Positions 36,759-44,179 of a stretch of DNA of 64,000 nt are shown piece by piece. A program made the position numbers and the translations under genes. Positions within the stretch are counted from its first letter, which is position 1. Each line of letters opens with the position of its first letter. The notes beneath the pieces are model-generated. The model was not told where the DNA came from. It worked only from the letters and a program-made list of their open reading frames with translations, and searched no databases. Source of the stretch: Ulvibacter algarum (GTDB lineage Bacteria; Bacteroidota; Bacteroidia; Flavobacteriales; Flavobacteriaceae); assembly GCA_947488905.1 (NCBI GenBank), contig CANLBJ010000002.1:558001-622000 (forward strand), in the 5' to 3' direction.

Positions 36759-36932
36759 ATTACTTTTAACTTTATGATAAATATAATGGTATTATCTGTC
36801 TGATAAAATCTAAAGTAATTGAATGTTAATTAAATTTAGAAAACATAGCGCTAACTTCTTCGTTATAAGGGATAGATATCATAAATTTGTTAGATTACAA
36901 GGTGTTGTATTTTGTAAAGATTAAAACGCATA

Positions 36933-37880
36933 ATGAAAAACTTTTTTATTGCATTTTTAATATTTCTTCTATGGTCCGTTTTCGGGTTGTGGGTGTATAG
37001 TGTTGTTGCCTCACCTCTAACTGCAGAAAAAACAACTAAGAGCGTTTCAGAAATTAGAGATAATTCAATACCAAATAAAGAAAAACAATTAATTGCTTCA
37101 AAAATTATAGAAACACCACCTGTAATAAAAAGTAAGAATCTTGTTATACAGACATTAGACAATGAGTTACTTTTTGAGTCAGATCAAACTCTTAGTGTAA
37201 TAAAAGATAGCACAAAGGTAAACTTACCAGATTCTTTACAAGAATTACCCTCTGTACTTACGTCATATTTAAATGAGCATCCGGGACAAGAAATTCATAT
37301 TATCTCATATTTTAATGAAACTTTAAATGGTGAAGGTTCTAACTTTGCAGAAATGCGAGGAGAAGAGGTTAAGTCTCTATTATTAGCAGAAGGCGCAGAC
37401 AAAAATCAACTAGTAGTTCAACCTGTATTAACAACAACCGGTTTTGATGCTGACAATAAATTAGAAAATGGAATTTCTTTTTCATTTAAGCTTCTAGATA
37501 GAGTGCGTATTGCAAATTATAAAAAAGAGATTCCTGAAGTTATTACATTTTACCCTAATTATAATTTTGACGAAGTTATTGCAGATAAAAAACTAACTCA
37601 GTTCACTGATAATGTAGCAATGTTAATCGAAGAAAATCCAGATTTAGATATTACGATAGTGGGACATACAGATCACATAGGAGCAGCTTCAGAAAATTAC
37701 ATTAGAGGATTAAAATCTTCAAGACAAATTAAATGGTATCTTATTAACAAAAAAGGTATAGATCGTAGTAAAATCAATGCGATATCAAAAGGTGAACTTG
37801 AACCTATATTAAGAGATGGTAGGCCTGCAAGTAGAGCAGAAAATGCACGTATTGAAATTAAATTTTCAGAAAAAGTATGA
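36933..37880 (+). CDS. Membrane-anchored protein with tandem OmpA-like domains
   Basis: 315 residues. One N-terminal hydrophobic segment (residues 4-26) without a lipobox, so probably an inner-membrane anchor or a long signal peptide. Two OmpA-like units follow. The first (about 75-190: LLFESDQTLSV, LTSYLNEHPGQEIHIISYFNE, FAEMRGEEVKSLLLAEGA) is degenerate and lacks the GHTD loop. The second (about 200-315) is canonical: TFYPNYNFDEV, ITIVGHTDHIG, YIRGLKSSRQIKWYL, ENARIEIKF. Its stop overlaps the next start by four bases (ATGA). Likely binds peptidoglycan with the second unit. Confidence 0.82.
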   Translation: MKNFFIAFLIFLLWSVFGLWVYSVVASPLTAEKTTKSVSEIRDNSIPNKEKQLIASKIIETPPVIKSKNLVIQTLDNELLFESDQTLSVIKDSTKVNLPDSLQELPSVLTSYLNEHPGQEIHIISYFNETLNGEGSNFAEMRGEEVKSLLLAEGADKNQLVVQPVLTTTGFDADNKLENGISFSFKLLDRVRIANYKKEIPEVITFYPNYNFDEVIADKKLTQFTDNVAMLIEENPDLDITIVGHTDHIGAASENYIRGLKSSRQIKWYLINKKGIDRSKINAISKGELEPILRDGRPASRAENARIEIKFSEKV

Positions 37881-38473
37881 TTATAGCTATAGACATACAA
37901 AACCATTGGCAAACGCTGGTTCCAATTTTCATTTTAATGTTAATCACATTTATACTTGGATATGGTTTAGCTACTTATTTTCAGAAAAAAAGTACAAAGT
38001 GTGCTTTAAAAAAGCAAAAGTCTGAAATTGAATCTCTTCATAACATTGCAAGCATAAAAGATATAGATCTTGTATTTACCGAGATTAAACCAAAAATTAC
38101 TGAGCTTGTAAATGAAGTTATAAATAATAAAACAAATAAAGAGATTGTACCTCTAGAAAAAGCAAACGTTGCAGAAAAAGCAAAATCTACCTACGTTTCA
38201 TACTCTAAACAAGAACCTAAACTTGATCTAACATTTGTAGGTAGAGGAACTCCTAGTAAACCAGATGATCTTACCAAGATTGAAGGAATAGGTCCTTATG
38301 TTGAAGAACGACTTAATACCATTGGTATTTACAATTATGAGCAGATTAGTAAGCTTCAAGTAAATGATATTCGAGCTATTACTGAGCTCATTGATTTTTT
38401 CCCAGGAAGAATAGAGAGAGATACCTGGATAAAACAATCAAAACTTCTTCTCTCTTATCGTTCACAATTATAA
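37877..38473 (+). CDS. Membrane-anchored protein with C-terminal helix-hairpin-helix-like domain
   Basis: 198 residues. A helix at 15-35 anchors it, followed by a charged linker (coiled coil about 40-105). The C-terminal 65 residues read DDLTKIEGIGPYVEERL...GIYNYEQISKL, an HhH_5-type fold with the GIGP hairpin, as found attached to many unrelated proteins in Bacteroidota; DNA binding is not certain. Coupled by ATGA overlap to the tandem-OmpA gene, so the pair probably works together at the inner membrane. Function unknown. Confidence 0.78.
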   Translation: MIIAIDIQNHWQTLVPIFILMLITFILGYGLATYFQKKSTKCALKKQKSEIESLHNIASIKDIDLVFTEIKPKITELVNEVINNKTNKEIVPLEKANVAEKAKSTYVSYSKQEPKLDLTFVGRGTPSKPDDLTKIEGIGPYVEERLNTIGIYNYEQISKLQVNDIRAITELIDFFPGRIERDTWIKQSKLLLSYRSQL

Positions 38474-38511
38474 TTGCTGAAATATTCTTTTAGCAAAAAC
38501 CTTCTTTATTT

Positions 38512-40239
38512 ATGAAACTAGCAACGCTTGACTGGGCATTAATCATATCCTTTTTTGTTATTTTTTTAATCATCGGTATTTACGTGTCTAAAAAAGCAGG
38601 TAAGGACACTAATGAGTTTTTTCTTTCTGGTAGAAACATGCCTTGGTGGTTATTAGGAATCTCAATGGTTGCGACCACATTTGCTGCAGATACTCCAGGC
38701 CTTGTAACAGAACTTGTAAGAAATAATGGTGTTTCTGGTAACTGGGTATGGTGGGCTTTTTTATTAACAGGTATGCTTACAGTTTTCTTTTATGCAAAGC
38801 TATGGCGTAAATCTGGCATAAACACAGATCTAGAATTTTACGAGATAAGATATTCTGGTAAAGCAGCAAGCTTTTTAAGAGGGTTTAGAGCGATTTACTT
38901 GGGTGTAATATTTAACATCATCACAATGGCAGGTGTTTGCCTTGCGGGCGCTAAGATTGCAAATATACTTTTAGGTATATCTCAAGGTGAAGCACTACTC
39001 TACTCTTCTATTATTGTAGTCATCTATTCTTCTTTAGGAGGATTAAAAGGTGTTTTAATCACAGATTTGATTCAGTTTATTATTGCGATGGTAGGTTCTA
39101 TATGGGCTACTATTTACATCATAAACATCCCAGAAATTGGAGGACTATCAAATTTGCTAGCACATGAAAACGTAGCTGGAAAATTAAATATACTACCAGA
39201 TTTTTCAAATACAGAGTTACTCATTACTCTTTTTATCATACCGTTTGCCGTACAATGGTGGAGCACCTGGTACCCTGGAGCAGAACCTGGCGGTGGTGGC
39301 TATATTGCACAACGTATGCTTGCTGCAAAAGACGAAAAGAACGCAACTTGGGCTACCTTGCTATTTAATTTTACACACTACGCCGTTCGCCCTTGGCCTT
39401 GGATTTTAGTAGGTCTAGCTTCATTAGTCTTATTTCCAAGCCTAGAGAGTATTAATGCTGCTTTTCCTGGTCTTAATCCAGAAATGCAAGGACACGATGT
39501 TGCTTATGCAGCAATGATGACATATTTGCCTGCTGGGTTAATAGGTATCGTTCTCACATCGCTTATAGCAGCTTTTATGAGCACTATTTCTACTCAATTA
39601 AACTGGGGAAGCTCTTATATTGTAAATGACTTTTATGGCCGTTTTGTAAACCAAAAAGCAACAGAAAAACAAAAGGTACTAGTAGGTAGAATTTCTACAG
39701 TTTTATTAATGCTTTGTGCAGCACTGTTTTCGTTTTATTTAAAATCTGCAAAAGATGTTTTTGACCTCTTATTACAAATAGGTGCCGGTACAGGATTATT
39801 ATTTATTTTAAGATGGTTCTGGAAACGCATAAATCCATATAGCGAGATAGCAGCTATGGTACTCTCTTTTTTAATTGCTATTTTCTTTTTCATTAATGGA
39901 AAGCTAGAAGAGCCCTTTTTTGAACTTGCAGGACACTGGCAGTTAATACTTGGCGTTGCAATAACTACAGTAGGATGGGTTGTCGTAACATTATTGACTA
40001 AACCCACAGATAAAGCCACTATTGACGCCTTTGAAGACTTGATATTTGATAAAGAGGACAAATTTAAAAACGTAGGTTTTAAAGTACTAGGATTCTTTAC
40101 CGCTGTTATTGGTACCTACTCATTTTTATTTGCCACCGGTTATTATATCTACGGAAATATGACACCAGCGGTTATACTCTCGGTTGTTTCACTACTAAGT
40201 GCCGGGATTTTAATAAAGATTTGGAAAAAGATAGTTTAA
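38512..40239 (+). CDS. Sodium:solute symporter (SSS family)
   Basis: 575 residues, about 14 helices. SSS marks: DWALIISFFVIFLIIGIYVSKK, NEFFLSGRNMPWWLLGISMVATTFAADTPG, then YSSLGGLKGVLITDLIQF and LIAAFMSTISTQLNWGSSYIVNDFY of the sodium-binding helix. Imports an organic solute with Na+, possibly a sugar by overall likeness to flavobacterial sugar co-transporters; substrate not determinable. 38 bases after the HhH gene, so possibly in the same transcript. Confidence 0.9.
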   Translation: MKLATLDWALIISFFVIFLIIGIYVSKKAGKDTNEFFLSGRNMPWWLLGISMVATTFAADTPGLVTELVRNNGVSGNWVWWAFLLTGMLTVFFYAKLWRKSGINTDLEFYEIRYSGKAASFLRGFRAIYLGVIFNIITMAGVCLAGAKIANILLGISQGEALLYSSIIVVIYSSLGGLKGVLITDLIQFIIAMVGSIWATIYIINIPEIGGLSNLLAHENVAGKLNILPDFSNTELLITLFIIPFAVQWWSTWYPGAEPGGGGYIAQRMLAAKDEKNATWATLLFNFTHYAVRPWPWILVGLASLVLFPSLESINAAFPGLNPEMQGHDVAYAAMMTYLPAGLIGIVLTSLIAAFMSTISTQLNWGSSYIVNDFYGRFVNQKATEKQKVLVGRISTVLLMLCAALFSFYLKSAKDVFDLLLQIGAGTGLLFILRWFWKRINPYSEIAAMVLSFLIAIFFFINGKLEEPFFELAGHWQLILGVAITTVGWVVVTLLTKPTDKATIDAFEDLIFDKEDKFKNVGFKVLGFFTAVIGTYSFLFATGYYIYGNMTPAVILSVVSLLSAGILIKIWKKIV

Positions 40240-40243
40240 ATAT

Positions 40244-40278
40244 AAAAACCCCCAAAGAGCTTTTCTTTGGGGGTTTTT
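40244..40278. terminator. Bidirectional terminator after the symporter and prohibitin genes
   Basis: 15-bp perfect stem, 40244-40258 (AAAAACCCCCAAAGA) with 40264-40278, loop GCTTT, A- and T-tracts both sides. Confidence 0.92.
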
Positions 40279-40327
40279 AATTATAATAAATCTATTGACT
40301 AAATATCAATAGAGCATATTTCAGAAA

Positions 40328-41140
40328 TTAGTTATTACCTAAAATTAAAGGTAAACCACTATCTCCAGATCCTATAACAATTATCTTTGAGTTAGGAGAC
40401 TCAGATAATTTAATAGTTGCATCAATACCTTTATCTTGAAGAATTTTATCTGTTAAAGAGGCACTCAAAATCTTGTTTGCGTCTGCCTTACCTTGTGCTT
40501 CAATACGTACCTTATCTGCTTCTTTAGCCGCTGTGACAAGTCTAAACTCATATTCAAGTGATTCTTGCTCTTGCTTCAATTTACGTTCAATTGCAGTCTT
40601 GATAGTCGCTGGTAAAGTAACATCACGTACTAAAAGCTCATTAAGCTGAACGTATTGTTTGTCAAGAATAGCTTTTAACTCAATAAAGATCTCATCTTGT
40701 ATCGCATCACGCTTACTACTATATAATTGCTCTGGTGTATATCTACCTACAACACTTCTTGCAGCACTGCGTATTGCTGGCTGGATTACACGCTGTAAAT
40801 AGTTTTCACCAATATTCTGGTGTAACTTGGCAACATCACTAGGTACAGGTTGGTACCAAGCAGAAGCATCAATTTGAATCTCAAGACCATTAGAAGAAAG
40901 TACTTTCATTTTTTCAAAAAGCTCTTGCTGTCTTATTTCATATTTTATAACATCATTCCAAGGAGCAATAAGGTGTAACCCTTCACCTAAAGGCGGCTCA
41001 TCTGTAACTACACCATCAGATAACTTGTATAACACGCCTGTTTCTCCAGATCTTATTTGCACAAAAGATTTCATAAGCACGATTACTAAAATGACTAAAA
41101 TGACAATTACTGGTATTCCTATTTTTGGTAACTTTTCCAT
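40328..41140 (-). CDS. Prohibitin-family SPFH (band 7) membrane protein
   Basis: 270 residues. N-terminal membrane helix (7-24), then the SPFH domain: IRSGETGVLYKLSDGVV, EGLHLIAPWNDVIKYEIRQQ, IDASAWYQPVPSDVAKLH, LRDVTLP-type turn at LVRDVTLPATIKTAIERKL, and a coiled coil rich in Glu/Lys/Ala (about 190-225). Prohibitins form ring assemblies in the inner membrane that organise proteases and lipids. Follows the VWA-type gene by 21 bases, so probably one operon. Confidence 0.9.
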   Translation of the reverse strand: MEKLPKIGIPVIVILVILVIVLMKSFVQIRSGETGVLYKLSDGVVTDEPPLGEGLHLIAPWNDVIKYEIRQQELFEKMKVLSSNGLEIQIDASAWYQPVPSDVAKLHQNIGENYLQRVIQPAIRSAARSVVGRYTPEQLYSSKRDAIQDEIFIELKAILDKQYVQLNELLVRDVTLPATIKTAIERKLKQEQESLEYEFRLVTAAKEADKVRIEAQGKADANKILSASLTDKILQDKGIDATIKLSESPNSKIIVIGSGDSGLPLILGNN

Positions 41141-41161
41141 ACTATTTTCTATTTTTAAAAA

Positions 41162-43195
41162 TTAAATAAGTCCGTTATATTTTCTTATAAACCACTCTAT
41201 CGCTAATGTTAGCGCTATTAACCCTAATAGGTATTTCCAATCTATAAGCGGTACTGTTTTTTGTTCTTTTTTCTGGATGGCAGAAAAACGAGTGTCACTT
41301 AACAAAGAGGCTGACAAGGCAGCATACTCATTTTCTGTAAACATACTCCCTTTTGTATTTGTCGCTAAAGCACGAAGCTTTGTTACGTTTGCACTATTAA
41401 ACTGCTTTTCTGCATCATACCCAATTATGGTAAAGTTACCACTTCTTGCAACACTTTGATCTTGTGCTGTTACTGTATATTTATAATTTCCTGCGGACAG
41501 TGAGCTTAAATCAACCTCAAAAAAATTATTACGCAATAACATCGGGAATACTTTTCGTTCTTGTTTTTCTGCATCAACTACAGTAATATTTAGTGGCACT
41601 CTTGGGTCAAACACAAAATTTTTATCAAAGTATTGTGCAGAGATTTTAATAGCTTTATTATTATAATAAAAAGATTCACTACTTACCTCTAGCCTACTCC
41701 TGCGTTTATTTGAGGCTAAATATTGAATCATTTTTCCTATAAAATTATCAAACGTTTCAAAGCTTTTGTTACGCACATAACTCTCTGCACGCCATCTCCA
41801 TATATTTTCTCCATCCCAGATAGCATCTCTTTTGCCATTTATTTCTGTAGTAGCAAGCATAGGCGCTCCACTAGAAAAACCATCTACATTTTGACCTAAA
41901 ATAACTTCGTGAGGTACTGTAATTGCTAGCTCACCAAACAACGTCTTCATAGGTGGCATTCTTGAAAAACCTATATCTTCTATTGCAAATGTGCCGTAAT
42001 TGACATTTAGTTCTCCCGTGATTTCTTCAGATGAATTTGTGGCATTTTTATCAAAATTAGATTGTGCGCTATTTAAAAAGACCCAATCTGTTTCTAAACC
42101 TGTAATCGTAAATGTGTTTTTATTTAATCTTTCTAGCTCTGCATAAACACCTGCAAAGGTTCTATCTGGCTGATATAATATTACTAGTTGAGAATCATTA
42201 AGCAAAGACACTGCCTCAGATGGTTTTTTAAGCTGAAATTTTCTTTGTTCGTTACTGGTTATTGCTTTTTTTAATGCTCCTAAATCTGGATGAATAATAG
42301 TGCTTACTACCAATACATTTGTAGATTGATCAATTACCTCTACAGCAAAATATTTAGAATTATTAGACTTATTTTTCTCACCTTCTATAGCAACTATTTG
42401 TGCTGTATACTTCTGAAAACCTACCGAAGAAGCTGGCAAAGTAAACGCAATAGTTTCTGAAGTCTTAGTATTGCTAAAATTTACATTCTTAGAATAAACA
42501 GTACTACCACCTTTACTAACCACAAAACGGCTATTCACATTATCCTTACCAGAATAAGACAAAATAACCTCTACAGGAAATTGATTTTTTAAAAAGGCAT
42601 ATTTATTAGTGTTCAACTGTGCTATACTAAGGTCAGTATATTTAGTAGAATCACCTACTGCAACAGGAAATACTGGATTCTTGATCTTATTTCCTAAATA
42701 CTGATAATCTGAACCTACTGTTTGATTACCATCTGTAATAACCACAATAGGTGCCGTTTGTTCTTGAAACAAATCATTTACCGCCTCAAGTGATCGTGAT
42801 ATATTGGTATTCTTTGCTGTAAAAGACAAAGAATCTAAACTATTAATCTCATCACTAAATTTAAAAAAAGTAACATCAAACGCTTCATTTAAAGCGTCGT
42901 CGTCTTTAATAGAACTTAGTAAATTAGAAACTTGATTAGATTTATCTAATTCATTGATTGACGATGAATTATCTACAACTACAGGAAGCTTTGGTTTAAC
43001 CGTAGTGTAACTATCAATCACCATTTTTGGATTGATAATTAATAACAATATAAAAAATAATGTCAAGAATCTAAGTATACCAAACAGCCACTTAAACTTA
43101 CCATTATACTTGGTTTTATATCCATACATAAAAACAGCAAGCCCAAGTGATACTAGGGCTGCTATACAGATATACAAAATAGTTTCTGGAGTCAT
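41162..43195 (-). CDS. Membrane protein with periplasmic VWA-like domain
   Basis: 677 residues. Two N-terminal helices (5-26, 36-54), then PVVVDNSSSI with a MIDAS-type DxSxS (Asp 75, Ser 77, Ser 79) and VITDGNQTVGS as the later Asp-Gly. A long extracytoplasmic part of beta and alpha/beta character follows, and a final helix near 650-670. This is the BatA/VWA-like family of Bacteroidota, partly resembling glutamine amidotransferase-like membrane proteins. Function unknown; paired with a prohibitin gene. An antisense reading frame at 41277-41459 is a shadow. Confidence 0.8.
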   Translation of the reverse strand: MTPETILYICIAALVSLGLAVFMYGYKTKYNGKFKWLFGILRFLTLFFILLLIINPKMVIDSYTTVKPKLPVVVDNSSSINELDKSNQVSNLLSSIKDDDALNEAFDVTFFKFSDEINSLDSLSFTAKNTNISRSLEAVNDLFQEQTAPIVVITDGNQTVGSDYQYLGNKIKNPVFPVAVGDSTKYTDLSIAQLNTNKYAFLKNQFPVEVILSYSGKDNVNSRFVVSKGGSTVYSKNVNFSNTKTSETIAFTLPASSVGFQKYTAQIVAIEGEKNKSNNSKYFAVEVIDQSTNVLVVSTIIHPDLGALKKAITSNEQRKFQLKKPSEAVSLLNDSQLVILYQPDRTFAGVYAELERLNKNTFTITGLETDWVFLNSAQSNFDKNATNSSEEITGELNVNYGTFAIEDIGFSRMPPMKTLFGELAITVPHEVILGQNVDGFSSGAPMLATTEINGKRDAIWDGENIWRWRAESYVRNKSFETFDNFIGKMIQYLASNKRRSRLEVSSESFYYNNKAIKISAQYFDKNFVFDPRVPLNITVVDAEKQERKVFPMLLRNNFFEVDLSSLSAGNYKYTVTAQDQSVARSGNFTIIGYDAEKQFNSANVTKLRALATNTKGSMFTENEYAALSASLLSDTRFSAIQKKEQKTVPLIDWKYLLGLIALTLAIEWFIRKYNGLI

Positions 43196-43268
43196 TAAAG
43201 ATATACTGTTTGAGATGTACTATAGATAATGTACAAATTTTAAAAATAAATTTTATACTTGGTGTTGT

Positions 43269-44015
43269 TTAAGTCAACATCCCACCATCTACATTAAGTA
43301 CTTGACCTGTTACATAAGCAGATAAGTCACTTGCAAGATAGACACAAGTGTTTGCTATATCTTCTGGAGTTCCGCCACGTTTTAAAGGGATTCCGTCTCT
43401 CCAAGACTGCACGGTAGCTTCGTCTAGTTTACCTGTCATTTCTGTTTCAATAAAACCTGGTGCCACTGCGTTACAACGTATGTTACGTGAACCAAGCTCA
43501 AGAGCTACAGATTTTGAAAACCCAATAATACCAGCTTTAGAAGCTGCATAGTTAGTTTGCCCAGCATTACCCTTTACTCCTACTATAGAACTCATATTAA
43601 TAATAGAGCCTTTACGCTGTTTTAGCATAGTGCGTTGTACCGCCTTTGTCATATTAAAAACAGACTTAAGGTTCACCTCTATTACATTATCAAAATCTTC
43701 TTCAGACATACGCATCAATAGGTTGTCTTTTGTGATACCTGCATTATTAATTAAAATATCTATCCCATCAAAATCTTCTAAAACTGCAGTTGCAAGTTCT
43801 TGAGATTGATCAAAACTTGCCGCATTACTCTTATAAGCTTTAACTTTTACACCAGACTTGCTTAACTCTTCTGCTAATGCTTCTGCGGGTGCTGCAGATG
43901 AGTTGTATGTAAAAGCTACATTACAACCATGTTTTACAAAAACTTCTACAATTCCTTTTCCTATACCTCTGCTTCCCCCTGTAATTATTGCTGTTTTACC
44001 TTCTAATAGTTTCAT
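43269..44015 (-). CDS. fabG: 3-oxoacyl-[acyl-carrier-protein] reductase
   Basis: 248 residues. GGSRGIG (13-19), NNAGITKDNLLMRM (the FabG-specific wording), Asn 115, Ser 142/143, Y156-x-x-x-K160 (NYAASK), AVAPGFIETEMT. NADPH-dependent reduction in the fatty-acid elongation cycle. Very likely the housekeeping FabG, although no other fab gene is next to it (FabZ is fused to LpxC at 51-52 kb). Confidence 0.93.
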   Translation of the reverse strand: MKLLEGKTAIITGGSRGIGKGIVEVFVKHGCNVAFTYNSSAAPAEALAEELSKSGVKVKAYKSNAASFDQSQELATAVLEDFDGIDILINNAGITKDNLLMRMSEEDFDNVIEVNLKSVFNMTKAVQRTMLKQRKGSIINMSSIVGVKGNAGQTNYAASKAGIIGFSKSVALELGSRNIRCNAVAPGFIETEMTGKLDEATVQSWRDGIPLKRGGTPEDIANTCVYLASDLSAYVTGQVLNVDGGMLT

Positions 44016-44118
44016 ATAGTGATGGTTAATTAAGTGTCTATTTAATTTTTAATTCTGAAATATTAATCATTTTCACAAGGGTTAAATATACTCATTACAG
44101 CAGCTATCTCGAAATAAA

Positions 44119-44151
44119 AATCCCCACAAATTATAAGAATTTGTGGGGATT
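44119..44151 (-). terminator. Terminator after the second M16 peptidase gene
   Basis: 14-bp stem AATCCCCACAAATT (44119-44132) / complement (44138-44151), loop ATAAG; the T-tract is on the minus strand (AAAAA at 44116-44120). Confidence 0.88.
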
Positions 44152-44179
44152 AGCTTAATCCTAGGTTTGAAAGAATAGC

